From: Candidatus Gemmiger stercoripullorum
Lineage (GTDB): Bacteria; Bacillota; Clostridia; Oscillospirales; Ruminococcaceae
DNA: 64,000 bases
Assembly (NCBI GenBank): GCA_019119365.1
Contig: DWXD01000047.1
Span: 31,570-95,569 of the forward strand
Reading direction: 5' to 3'
Shown: piece by piece, positions 1 through 9,158 of the stretch
Position numbering within the stretch: the first letter of the stretch is position 1
Layout: the number at the start of each line of letters is the position of its first letter
Position numbers and translations under genes: made by a program
Notes under the pieces: model-generated
What the model was told of the DNA's origin: nothing
Databases searched by the model: none
What the model saw: only the letters and a program-made list of their open reading frames with translations

Positions 1-780
1 GGCTTCGCTGCTGCGGGAGGAATCTTTCCACAGGATGCTCGCGAAGCCCTCGGGGCTGAGCACCGAGTAGACGGCGTTTTCCAGCATGAGCACATGGTTG
101 CCCACGCCCAGCGCCAGCGCGCCGCCGCTGCTGCCTTCGCCGGTCACGACCGCGATCACGGGCACGGTCAGCGCGCTCATCTCGGCCAGGTTGCGGGCGA
201 TGGCCTCGCCTTGGCCGTGCTCCTCGGCCTGCTTGCCGGGGTACGCGCCGGGGGTGTCGATGAAGGTGATGATCGGGCGGCCGAACTTTTCGGCCTGCTT
301 CATCAGGCGCAGCGCCTTGCGGTAGCCCTCGGGTTCGGGCATGCCGAAGTTGTAGCGCATGTTTTCTTCCAGCGTGCCGCCCTTGCGGTGGCCGATGACC
401 GTGACCGGCATGCCCTTGTAGCGGGCGATGCCGCCCAGGATGCTGGGGTCGTCGCCGCAGCCGCGGTCGCCGCGCTGCTCAAAGAAATCGGTGAACAACG
501 TGGCGATGTACTCGTCGATGTGCGGGCGGTTGGGGTGGCGGGCCAGGAAGACGCGGTCGGCCGCGGTCAGGTCGGCGCACCGGTCCAGCAGCTCGCTGCG
601 CTGGGCTTCCAGTTCAGCCAGCGCGCCCGCCCCGGCAAATTCGCCGTCCGGCGCGGGGCCGACCGAATCGCTGCCGAGCAGCTCGTCCTCGGGGTCGGCG
701 GCGGGGGCCGGTTCGCTGCTGCGCAGCTCGTTGATGCGGGCGTCCAGCGCCTCGATCTCTTTCAGTGTATCTTTGATCAT
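1..780 (-). CDS. accA: Acetyl-CoA carboxylase carboxyltransferase subunit alpha (partial, runs off the window start)
   Basis: Minus-strand frame starting at the ATG at 780 reads [20 protein letters not shown]; overlaps the accD stop; open to the window edge. Confidence 0.85.
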   Translation of the reverse strand, partial: MIKDTLKEIEALDARINELRSSEPAPAADPEDELLGSDSVGPAPDGEFAGAGALAELEAQRSELLDRCADLTAADRVFLARHPNRPHIDEYIATLFTDFFEQRGDRGCGDDPSILGGIARYKGMPVTVIGHRKGGTLEENMRYNFGMPEPEGYRKALRLMKQAEKFGRPIITFIDTPGAYPGKQAEEHGQGEAIARNLAEMSALTVPVIAVVTGEGSSGGALALGVGNHVLMLENAVYSVLSPEGFASILWKDSSRSSEA

Positions 781-1661
781 GCGCCGTGTTTCCTCCCTTG
801 CGTGTGCAGCTGCAGCAGCAGCGCCAATGTGCGTTTGAGCTCTGCGCGGGGCACGACCTGGTCCACAAAGCCGTGGGTGGTCTGGAACTCCGCCGTCTGG
901 AAGCCCTTGGGCAGTTTTTCGCCGATGGTCTGCTCAATGACGCGCGGCCCGGCAAAGCCGATGAGCGCGCCGGGCTCCGCCAGCATGATATCGCCCAAAG
1001 ACGCAAAGCTGGCCGTGACGCCGCCGGTGGTGGGGTGGGTCAGGCAGCTGATGTACAGCCCGCCGCGCTGCGAAAAGCGCTGGATGGCGGCGCTGGTCTT
1101 GGCCATCTGCATGAGGGAGAAGATGCCCTCCTGCATGCGCGCGCCGCCGCTGGCCGAAAAGATGATGAGCGGCAGGTGCTTGGCGGTGGCATACTCGACC
1201 GCGCGGGTGATCTTTTCGCCCACGGCGGTGCCCATGCTGGCCATGAAGAAGCGGCTGTCCATGACGGCGACGACGGCCGGGATGCCGCCGATCTTGCCGG
1301 TGGCGGTGACGACCGCTTCCTGCAGGCCGGTCTTGGCTTTCTGCGCGCCGAGCTTTTCGGGGTAGCCGGGGAACTCCAGCACGTCCTTGGCGTCGATCTC
1401 GGCGTCCAGCTCCTCAAAAGTGCCGTGGTCCAGCACCAGGCTCAGGCGGTAATAGCCGCCGATGGGCTGGTGGTGGCCGCAGTTGGGGCAGACATACAGG
1501 CTTTTGGCCCACACCTGCCGCGTGGCGCGGCGCTCACACTTTTTACAGGTCAGGAACTGCGGTTCCTGCCAGCGCGGGGTGTCGATACCGGCGTCCCGCT
1601 TGGCTTTCAGCTGGAACACCCGCTCCTGGGAGCCAGCGGAAAAGATCTTGCCAACATTCAT
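777..1661 (-). CDS. accD: Acetyl-CoA carboxylase carboxyltransferase subunit beta
   Basis: 294 aa ORF with N-terminal zinc ribbon (CKKCERR...CPNCGHH) and the carboxyltransferase motif [12 protein letters not shown]. Confidence 0.95.
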   Translation of the reverse strand: MNVGKIFSAGSQERVFQLKAKRDAGIDTPRWQEPQFLTCKKCERRATRQVWAKSLYVCPNCGHHQPIGGYYRLSLVLDHGTFEELDAEIDAKDVLEFPGYPEKLGAQKAKTGLQEAVVTATGKIGGIPAVVAVMDSRFFMASMGTAVGEKITRAVEYATAKHLPLIIFSASGGARMQEGIFSLMQMAKTSAAIQRFSQRGGLYISCLTHPTTGGVTASFASLGDIMLAEPGALIGFAGPRVIEQTIGEKLPKGFQTAEFQTTHGFVDQVVPRAELKRTLALLLQLHTQGRKHGA

Positions 1662-1753
1662 TGCCAGGGGTCCTCCTCTTCTTTGTACACGGCCGCCGGG
1701 CCCTGCCGGTTTCCCGGCAGGACACGGCGGCCGCGCGCTTTTGGCTGAACAGA

Positions 1754-1981
1754 TCAGCCGTTATTGGTGACGTAGTTGAAGATATCGCCGACGGTCTTCA
1801 TGTTGGGCAGTTCTTCGTCGGGGATGGAAACGCCGCAGGCTTCCTCGATGGCCATGTTCAGCTCGACAGCGTCGAGGCTGTCGGCCTGCAGGTCGTCGGC
1901 CAGGCTGGCCTCCATCGTGACCTTGTCGGCGTCGCAGCTCAGGGTATCCACAATAATGTCTTTCAGTTCTTCAAAAGTCAT
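1754..1981 (-). CDS. acpP: Acyl carrier protein
   Basis: 75 aa with the phosphopantetheine site DSLDAVEL. Confidence 0.95.
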   Translation of the reverse strand: MTFEELKDIIVDTLSCDADKVTMEASLADDLQADSLDAVELNMAIEEACGVSIPDEELPNMKTVGDIFNYVTNNG

Positions 1982-2045
1982 GGGGAATTCTCCTTTTCCA
2001 AATCAGTATGATGGCGGCCGTCCGGACGGACCGGACGCCGCCGCG

Positions 2046-2110
2046 TTTTACCTAAATTTATTTAGGTAAAAAATACGATGTAATTATACACCCGCCCGCC
2101 GATTTGTCAA
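2046..2110 (-). promoter_or_regulatory. Promoter of the acpP/acc operon with an operator-like perfect palindrome
   Basis: Minus strand TTGACA (2105-2110), 16 bp, TATAAT (2083-2088), followed by perfect 12-bp inverted repeat TTTTACCTAAAT-TT-ATTTAGGTAAAA (2046-2071). Confidence 0.75.
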
Positions 2111-2227
2111 TACGCCGGAGGGTCCCGGGCGCGCATTTGTCGGCTTGCACAAAAGTGACCGGCCCATGCACCGCATTTTGCCGATAGCGCCCAACACGCA
2201 CGGGTGGTTTGTGCAAGGCCCTCGCAC

Positions 2228-3139
2228 TTATAATGTACACGCAGCCAGCACGGCGGCGGTTTCTTCGGCGGGCAGCTGGCGGCGCACCGGGGCGGGCGGG
2301 GCTTCGCCGGGGCGCAGGTCAAGCCACCAGGTCTGCAAGTCGAGCCAGCGGCCGAACTTGTAGCCGCAGCGCGGCTGCCGGCCGATGCTGTGGAAGCCCA
2401 TCGCCTTGTGGAACGCCTCGCTGCCCGGGTTGGGGTGCGCGACAAGCGCCGCGGCCGCGCAGTAGCCCTGGCGGCGCAGCAGCTCCAGCAGCGGCGTGTA
2501 CAGCCGCCGCCCGACCCCCTGCCCCACGCAGTCGGGCGCGCAGTAGATCGTGGTCTCCACGCACCAGGCGTACGCCTCGCGCGGGTGCAGCGGGTGGGCG
2601 CAGGCATAGCCGCACAGCTGCCCGGCCGCGTTTTCGGCCAGCAGGAACGGCCCGGTGTCCAGCGCCGCACGGATGGTCTGCTCGGTCTCGGCCAGCGTTG
2701 CGGGCGCATACTGGAAGGTCGCGGTCGAATGGCGCACATACCAGTTGTACAGCGCGTTGACGGCCGGGGCGTCGCGCACATCGCCGGGGCGGACCGTCAC
2801 GGCCTGCTCGGCCCCCCAGCGGGCGGCCAGGGCCTCTTTTTTCGCTTTCGGCAGCCGTTTGAGGGCGGCTTCGGCGCGCAGTGCTTCGCTCTTGTTTTCG
2901 CAGCGGCGCGCATAGGCCAGCTGCACGGCCCCGCGCATGCGCGTGTAGCGCGCGCCCTGCCCGCTGCGGTGGCGCCGCAGGCGGCGGGCCAGGTCGCTGG
3001 TCCAGCCCGCATAGAGGCTGCCGTCCGCGCAGCGCACAAGGTACGCCCAGGCGGCGGGCGGCGTGGGGGCCTGGTCTTCGGCCCGCGAAGGCGCGGGCCC
3101 CAGGCGCAGGGGGCGTTCCGCCGGGCCGGGGGCGCTCAT
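2228..3139 (-). CDS. Fusion protein: N-terminal GIY-YIG endonuclease-like domain plus C-terminal GNAT (phosphinothricin acetyltransferase-like) domain
   Basis: WAYLVRCADGSLYAGWTSDLARRLRRH (GIY-YIG) followed by VRPGDVRDAPAVNALYNWYV...GQGVGRRLYTPLLELL...GFHSIG (GNAT). ATG at 3139 overlaps the upstream stop. Confidence 0.8.
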   Translation of the reverse strand: MSAPGPAERPLRLGPAPSRAEDQAPTPPAAWAYLVRCADGSLYAGWTSDLARRLRRHRSGQGARYTRMRGAVQLAYARRCENKSEALRAEAALKRLPKAKKEALAARWGAEQAVTVRPGDVRDAPAVNALYNWYVRHSTATFQYAPATLAETEQTIRAALDTGPFLLAENAAGQLCGYACAHPLHPREAYAWCVETTIYCAPDCVGQGVGRRLYTPLLELLRRQGYCAAAALVAHPNPGSEAFHKAMGFHSIGRQPRCGYKFGRWLDLQTWWLDLRPGEAPPAPVRRQLPAEETAAVLAACTL

Positions 3140-3969
3140 TCGCTCACCGGCTTTCCGGCGGCGCGCAGCGCGCGGCGGCAGGCTTCGATCGCGGTCTGTT
3201 TGTCGTCGGCCGTGACAAGGAAGCGGCTGGGGTGGCAAAAGCGCAGGCCCAGGCCGCTGCGCTCGCGCAGGACCTCCTCCGGCTGGCCGGCCCAGGCGGG
3301 CGGGAACGGCACCTTACTGCGGCGGGTCTTGTAATCGGTCACGCACTGGGCGCTGTAGCCGCCGCGCTGGCTGGGGTAAACGACGAACAGCGCGTCGGTG
3401 CGGTACAGTCCGTTTTTCCACGGCATGTAGGCAGGCAGCACGACAATGCCGTCCTTTGCGCTGCGGTAGGCGCGCTGCACGGTCTCGTCGGCACGGTTGA
3501 CGGCGTTGGCCGCGGCGATCTCATTGTCCAAAATCTGCCGCGCGACCGCCACGGCGCGCCAGAAGCAGGCGTCGGGGTCGTCCTTGGAATCCCAGAGCGG
3601 GTTGAAGCTGCCGATGGCCTCGGCCAGCGAGTTGGGCTCGCCGGTGTTGTCGTTGAGGTCGAGCGGCTGGACAAAGTTTTCATCCAGCAGGCGGGCCTGG
3701 TGTTCGCCCACAAGGCGCGCGCCGAGCACGCGCCACAGCAGGCCGAACGCCGCATAGGGCACGCCGTTGGGGCGGGTGTCGCGCGGCTCGCTGTGGTGGT
3801 CGAACATGCCGCCGCCAATGTCGTAGACGATGCCCTCGGAATCATCGGGCACGGAAAAGCCGCGCGTGATCTGGATGTCGGGGCGCACGGTCTGCAGCAG
3901 GGCGGTGGAAAAAACATCGTCGGCATGGAACTTGCCGCCGTGGGTAAAGCCTTTTGCGGGGATCTTCAT
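3136..3969 (-). CDS. MYG1 family protein (DHH-like metal-dependent hydrolase/exonuclease)
   Basis: MKIPAKGFTHGGKFHADDVFSTALL...DIGGGMFDHH motifs. Confidence 0.85.
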   Translation of the reverse strand: MKIPAKGFTHGGKFHADDVFSTALLQTVRPDIQITRGFSVPDDSEGIVYDIGGGMFDHHSEPRDTRPNGVPYAAFGLLWRVLGARLVGEHQARLLDENFVQPLDLNDNTGEPNSLAEAIGSFNPLWDSKDDPDACFWRAVAVARQILDNEIAAANAVNRADETVQRAYRSAKDGIVVLPAYMPWKNGLYRTDALFVVYPSQRGGYSAQCVTDYKTRRSKVPFPPAWAGQPEEVLRERSGLGLRFCHPSRFLVTADDKQTAIEACRRALRAAGKPVSE

Positions 3970-4157
3970 GGGGGTTGCCTCCTTTGCATCCCTGCCATTA
4001 TAGCATACGCCGCGGCAAAATGATATGCCCGCCCGGCAAAAACGCGCGCGGCGGCCTTGCGCGCGGCGGGCCGGGTTGCTATAATAGTGTATTGTTTCCG
4101 GGCTGCGGCCCGGCAGGAACGCACACATCTGGTTTATAAAAAGGAAGTACACACCCT

Positions 4158-6047
4158 ATGCAGCGATTTTTGAACACCCTGCGCAGCCGGGATTTTTGGC
4201 TGCGCCGCTTTTTACCCTTTGCGCTGGCTGTGGCGGCCGCGTTCATTGCGCGCTACCAGCTGGAGCTTTCGGACGGCGTGACGCCGGACTTTCTGGCCGG
4301 GCAGTGGCCGCTGTATGCGCCGCTCAACGCGCTGACCGCGTTCTGCCTGACGCTTTTGCTGTTTGCGCTGAGCGGGCGCTGGGCGCTGTCGACCGGGCTG
4401 TCCGGCCTGCTGTTCACGGTGCTGGCGCTGGTCAACCACTACACGCGCGATTTGCACGGCACTGCGCTGATGCCGCAGGACATTTTGAACATTGCCACGG
4501 CGGCCGAGGTCATGGGCAGCTACACGCTGCGCGTCACGCGGCAGGTCGTGACGATCGGGCTGCTGTTCCTGCCGGTGCTGGCGGTGGCCGCGGCGCAGCA
4601 CTTTTTGCAGTTCGGCCGCCAAAAAGCCCCGCGCATCGGCTGGAAGCGGCGGCTCGGCCGCTGGGCCGGGTGCGCGGCGGGCATGTTCGTCATTTTGTAT
4701 GCCGGCTATTTTGCGCCGTTTGCAATCAAGCCGAAGAGCACCTACGGCTGGGCCTGGCAGAACACCTATTACACCTACGGCTATCTGGCCGGCACGATCG
4801 AATCGGCCGGGCTGCTGATGAACCCGATCATCCAGCCGGAAAATTATACCGACGACGCCGCGGCCGCCGCGGCTGCCAAAGCCGACGGCTACACCCCGGC
4901 CGTGACCACGGTGGACGAACAGGAGTACCCCGACATCATCCTGATTCTGTCCGAGAGCTTTTATGACTTCGACCTTGTGACCGACACCCAGGCCGACGCC
5001 GACGTGATGGCCGTGACCAAAAACCTGCCCAACAGCATCTACGGCCACACGGTCAGCCCGCATGTGGGCGGCGGCACCAACTCGAGCGAGTACGAGATGC
5101 TGTCCTCCAACTCGCTGATGCTGATGCCGAGCATCACGCCGTTCAACTGGCTGAACCTGTACGGCGCCAACAGCATTGTCAGCTATCTGGACGAGCTGGG
5201 CTACGCTTCGATCGCGGCGCACCCGTACACCAACTCCAACTACCGGCGCAACAGCGCCTGGCTGGCGCTCGGCTTTGACGAGGTGTATTTTGAGGACAGC
5301 TTCCCCACCGAAGAATATTACGGCAACCGCCCCTACCAGACCGACAGCGCAAGCTACCGCGACTTTGCCGCGCTGTATGAGGCAATGCCGGAGGACCAGC
5401 CGCGGTTCGGGTTCCTTGTGAGCATCCAGAGCCACGGCGACTATGACATGAACGACGCGAGCCTGGACCTGGTGCACGCCGCGACCGACTACGGCGAGTA
5501 CGACGAGTTGATGGACGAGTATCTGTCCTGCATGTACATGACCGACCGCGCCTTTGCCGAGCTGACCGAGTATTTCACCGAAGTCTACGAGCAGACCGGG
5601 CGCAAGGTGATTGTGGCGATGGCGGGCGACCATGCGCCGAGCTTTGTCAGCCATGTGGCGGACAAGAGCATTGCGCCGGAGAACGACCTGCAGCTTTTGG
5701 AGCGCAGCACGCCGTACATCATCTGGGCCAACTACCCGTTGGAAAACGCCGGGCAGACCAGCGAGACCGACCCGCTGAACCGCATCGACATGTGCACGCT
5801 GGCCCCGGTGGTGGCCGAGCAGGCGGGCCTGCCGCTGACGCCGTTCTACCGCTACCTGCTGGCGATGCGCGAATATGCGCCGGTGTACACGGCGGGCAAC
5901 GACTATATGGACGCCGCAGGTGTAACGCGCGAGTTTGGCGAGGACGCCGCGCTGGACGAGTGGGTGCACGGGTATTTCGCACTGGAATACAACAACATCG
6001 GCACCCATGCGCGGCGCAACCAGGCGCTGTTCAGCCTAAACGGGTAA
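4158..6047 (+). CDS. LTA synthase family sulfatase (membrane phosphoglycerol transferase)
   Basis: N-terminal transmembrane helices, then PDIILILSESFYD...SNSLMLMPSITPFN...VAMAGDHAPSF. Confidence 0.9.
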   Translation: MQRFLNTLRSRDFWLRRFLPFALAVAAAFIARYQLELSDGVTPDFLAGQWPLYAPLNALTAFCLTLLLFALSGRWALSTGLSGLLFTVLALVNHYTRDLHGTALMPQDILNIATAAEVMGSYTLRVTRQVVTIGLLFLPVLAVAAAQHFLQFGRQKAPRIGWKRRLGRWAGCAAGMFVILYAGYFAPFAIKPKSTYGWAWQNTYYTYGYLAGTIESAGLLMNPIIQPENYTDDAAAAAAAKADGYTPAVTTVDEQEYPDIILILSESFYDFDLVTDTQADADVMAVTKNLPNSIYGHTVSPHVGGGTNSSEYEMLSSNSLMLMPSITPFNWLNLYGANSIVSYLDELGYASIAAHPYTNSNYRRNSAWLALGFDEVYFEDSFPTEEYYGNRPYQTDSASYRDFAALYEAMPEDQPRFGFLVSIQSHGDYDMNDASLDLVHAATDYGEYDELMDEYLSCMYMTDRAFAELTEYFTEVYEQTGRKVIVAMAGDHAPSFVSHVADKSIAPENDLQLLERSTPYIIWANYPLENAGQTSETDPLNRIDMCTLAPVVAEQAGLPLTPFYRYLLAMREYAPVYTAGNDYMDAAGVTREFGEDAALDEWVHGYFALEYNNIGTHARRNQALFSLNG

Positions 6048-6075
6048 AACGCGCCGCGGCGGCAGGTGCTGAAAA

Positions 6076-6125
6076 GCGCGGGCCGGGTCCCTGTTTCAAG
6101 GGGACCCGGCCCGCGCCGTTTTTTT
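6076..6125 (+). terminator. Rho-independent terminator
   Basis: 16-bp perfect stem GCGCGGGCCGGGTCCC / GGGACCCGGCCCGCGC followed by T7. Confidence 0.85.
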
Positions 6126-6141
6126 GTATCTGCCGCCTGCC

Positions 6142-7629
6142 TCAAAGCTGGCGCACGCGGAAAGCGACCGGGGCGTCGCCGCCGAGGCCGCGCGTGCGCA
6201 CGACAAGGCCCTGCGGCGTGCGCTGCCAGCTCTGCACGGCGTCCGGTGCGGCGAGGGCTTCGACCGCCGTCACGATGCCGTCATAAAGCGGCTTGTGCGT
6301 TTCGCCGCGCGCGCCCAGCGCCGAGAAGGTATAGACCCCGTCCGCCGCGCCGCGCAGGGCGATGGCGTAAATGTTGCCGTGCCCCACCGTGTAGCGCACA
6401 TCGGCGGCGGTGAAGTTTTTCTTGATGGCGTCGGCAAATTCGCCCTCGGTGATTTGGGTCGGGCCTTCGCCGTAGAGGCGCCAGACCCCGCTGCCGTAGA
6501 TGGCTTCGCCGTTTTGCCGCAGCCAGGCGCCCATCTCGCGCAGGATGGCGGCGTCCTGTTCCGGGATGGTCCCGTCCGCTTTGGGGCCGATGTTGAGCAG
6601 CAGGTTGCCGTTTTTGCTGACGATGTCGACAAGGTCCTGCAAAATTTCGGCCGCCGGGCGGTACCGGTTGCCGGGGGTATAGCACCAGGAGTTGAGCGCC
6701 ACGGCCTCGTCGGTCTGCCAGTGGAAGGGCTGGACACCGGCGAACTGACCGCGCTCGATATCGACGACGGCCGCCCCGAACGGGAAAGCGTCGTGCTTGT
6801 AGCAGATGACGGCCTCCTGCCCCCATTCGGCCGCGCGGTTATAATAATAGGCCGCAAACTTGCGCAGCCAGGGGCGCACGGCCCGGTGCTGCACCCACCA
6901 GTCAAAGTAGAGCAGCCGCGGGCGGTAGCGGTCGACGATCTCGCAGGTGCGCAGCAGCCAGTCCTGCAAATATTCCGTGCTGGGGGCGGGCTGGCCGTCC
7001 AGGTCCTGGATATCGGCCGGTTCGGGCATGGCGGGCCAGTAGAGATCGCCGCGCCGCAGCGGTTCGCGGATGTCGCTGTCAAACGCCTTGCCGTGGCCCA
7101 TAAAGAACCAGTGCTCGACCCGGTGGGACGACGCGCCGCCCACAAGGCCGCGGCGGGCAAACGCGGCGCACAGTTCGCCCAGCACATCGCGGCGCGGGCC
7201 CATCTCGGCGGCGTTCCAGTGCGAAAGCTCGCTTTTATACATCTGGAAGCCGTCGTGGTGCTCGGCCACCGGCACGACATAGCGCGCGCCCGCCTGCACG
7301 AACAGGTCGGCCCAGGCGGCGGGGTCAAAGTTTTCGGCCCGGAACCTGGGGATAAAATCTTTGTAGCCGAAATCCCTGTGCGGTCCCCAGGTCTTTACAT
7401 GATGTTCATAGGCCGGGCTGCCCTGGATGTACATGTTGCGGGGGTACCATTCGTTTTCAAAGGCCGGCACGGCGTAAGCGCCCCAATGGATGAAGATGCC
7501 GAACTTGGCGTCGCAGAACCAGCGCGGCGGGCGGTAGTTCTGCAGCGAGTCCCAGCTGTCCTGATACGGGCCGCGCGCGATGACGGCGTCGATCTCGCGC
7601 AGCTTTTGCTGCTCTTGTGCGGTGAACAT
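6142..7629 (-). CDS. Alpha-L-fucosidase (GH29-like)
   Basis: KFGIFIHWGAYAVPAFENEWYPRNMY; candidate nucleophile region LLYFDWW. Confidence 0.9.
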   Translation of the reverse strand: MFTAQEQQKLREIDAVIARGPYQDSWDSLQNYRPPRWFCDAKFGIFIHWGAYAVPAFENEWYPRNMYIQGSPAYEHHVKTWGPHRDFGYKDFIPRFRAENFDPAAWADLFVQAGARYVVPVAEHHDGFQMYKSELSHWNAAEMGPRRDVLGELCAAFARRGLVGGASSHRVEHWFFMGHGKAFDSDIREPLRRGDLYWPAMPEPADIQDLDGQPAPSTEYLQDWLLRTCEIVDRYRPRLLYFDWWVQHRAVRPWLRKFAAYYYNRAAEWGQEAVICYKHDAFPFGAAVVDIERGQFAGVQPFHWQTDEAVALNSWCYTPGNRYRPAAEILQDLVDIVSKNGNLLLNIGPKADGTIPEQDAAILREMGAWLRQNGEAIYGSGVWRLYGEGPTQITEGEFADAIKKNFTAADVRYTVGHGNIYAIALRGAADGVYTFSALGARGETHKPLYDGIVTAVEALAAPDAVQSWQRTPQGLVVRTRGLGGDAPVAFRVRQL

Positions 7630-7670
7630 GGCGTTCCTCCTGCGTAGGCAGCCCCTTGGGCGGGGCGGGT

Positions 7671-8027
7671 TTACGCTTCGCCGCGGATGGCGGCGACGGC
7701 GCGGTCATAGGCGGCGGCAATGGCCGGCATGCGCGCGGCGGCGGCGTCCCAGTCGCCGCCGCGGAATTCGGCCACCTGGGCCGCGAGCTGGTTAAACAGC
7801 TCGGTCATGGAAAGGTTGCCGCACACGCCCTTGAGCGTGTGCGCGGCCCGCAGCGCGCCTTCGGCGTCCTGCGCGGCGATGGCCCCGCACAGGGCCGGGT
7901 AGTTCAGATCGTCCGGGAATTTGCCAAGAAAGCGTTCGAGCAGCGCCTCGCTGCCCATCATGCGCGCAAGCGCGCTGTCCACATCAATGCCGCCCGCCTG
8001 CAGGCGGGCCTTGCGTTTTTCGTCCAT
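7671..8027 (-). CDS. Hpt domain phosphotransfer protein
   Basis: AHTLKGVCGNLSMTEL histidine phosphotransfer motif. Confidence 0.8.
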   Translation of the reverse strand: MDEKRKARLQAGGIDVDSALARMMGSEALLERFLGKFPDDLNYPALCGAIAAQDAEGALRAAHTLKGVCGNLSMTELFNQLAAQVAEFRGGDWDAAAARMPAIAAAYDRAVAAIRGEA

Positions 8028-8046
8028 GGGGCGGCCTCCCTGAAAA

Positions 8047-9135
8047 TCACGGTGTTTTGCCGGTTTCGTACAGGCGGTGCAGCTGCGGTTCCACCGCGAG
8101 GAAACTTTCCAGCAGGCGCGGGGCGAACGCACCGCACTGGCCGGTACAGATCATGCGCAGCACGGTATCGCGGTCGAACGCGTCCTTGTAAACGCGCTTG
8201 CAGCTGAGCGCGTCGTAGACATCGGCCAGGGCGACGACCTGCGCCCAGGGGCTGATCTCGTCGCCCTTGAGGCCGTCCGGGTAGCCGCGGCCGTCCCAGC
8301 GCTCGTGGTGGTGGCGGGCGATGTCGTAGGCGTAGCGGTACGCGCCGCTTGCGCGCAGCTGCGGGATGCTTTCGAGCAGCTCGGCCCCTCGCAGCGTGTG
8401 GGTCTTCATGATCTCGAACTCCGCCGGTGTGAGCTTGCCGGGTTTGTTGAGGATGGCGTCCGGGATGGCGATCTTGCCGACATCGTGCATGATGGACGCC
8501 AGCGCGATCCATTCGACCTCCTCGCTGCTCAGCCCGGCGCCCAGATCGGTGCGGCTGAACAGCAGCGCCGTGATGTCGTGGATGCGGCGGACATGCTCGC
8601 CCGATTCGCCGTCGCGGAACTCGATGGCGGTGGAGAGCGCCTCGATCATGCCGAGGTTGAGTTCCAGAATCTGCTGCGCGCGGCGCAGCAGTTCGTCCTG
8701 CTGGCGCTCCACGGTGCGGCTCAGGCGTTTACGCGCGTCGAACAGTTCCACGACCGACTGCACCCGCCGCCGCACGATGTACGGCATAACCGGCTTGCTG
8801 ATGACGTCCATAACGCCGAGGTCGTACCCTTCGCGCATGACGGCGTCGCTGGCTTCGGCCGTGATGAGAAAGACCGGCAGGCGCTGCGGCACGCCCCGCG
8901 GCTGCAGGCGGCGCAGCAGCTCGATGCCGTCGATGTCGGGCATCATCACATCGAGCAGCACGGCGCACAGCGCGCCTTCGGCCGCTTCGATGATCTGCAG
9001 CGCTTCGGCGCCGCCGGCGGCTTCGCGGATCGTGTACAAATCGGAAAAGATGGCCGCCAGCAGGCCGCGGTTGATCTCGTCGTCGTCCACGATCAGCAGC
9101 GTGCGCGGGATCGCGTTCAAATCAGGCAGTTGCAT
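8047..9135 (-). CDS. Response regulator with HD-GYP output domain
   Basis: Receiver (LLIVDDDEINR, LLDVMMPDIDG), then MHDVGKI and HHERWDGRGYP (HD-GYP). Confidence 0.9.
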   Translation of the reverse strand: MQLPDLNAIPRTLLIVDDDEINRGLLAAIFSDLYTIREAAGGAEALQIIEAAEGALCAVLLDVMMPDIDGIELLRRLQPRGVPQRLPVFLITAEASDAVMREGYDLGVMDVISKPVMPYIVRRRVQSVVELFDARKRLSRTVERQQDELLRRAQQILELNLGMIEALSTAIEFRDGESGEHVRRIHDITALLFSRTDLGAGLSSEEVEWIALASIMHDVGKIAIPDAILNKPGKLTPAEFEIMKTHTLRGAELLESIPQLRASGAYRYAYDIARHHHERWDGRGYPDGLKGDEISPWAQVVALADVYDALSCKRVYKDAFDRDTVLRMICTGQCGAFAPRLLESFLAVEPQLHRLYETGKTP

Positions 9136-9158
9136 AAAAGTTCCCTTCCCGGCGCGGC

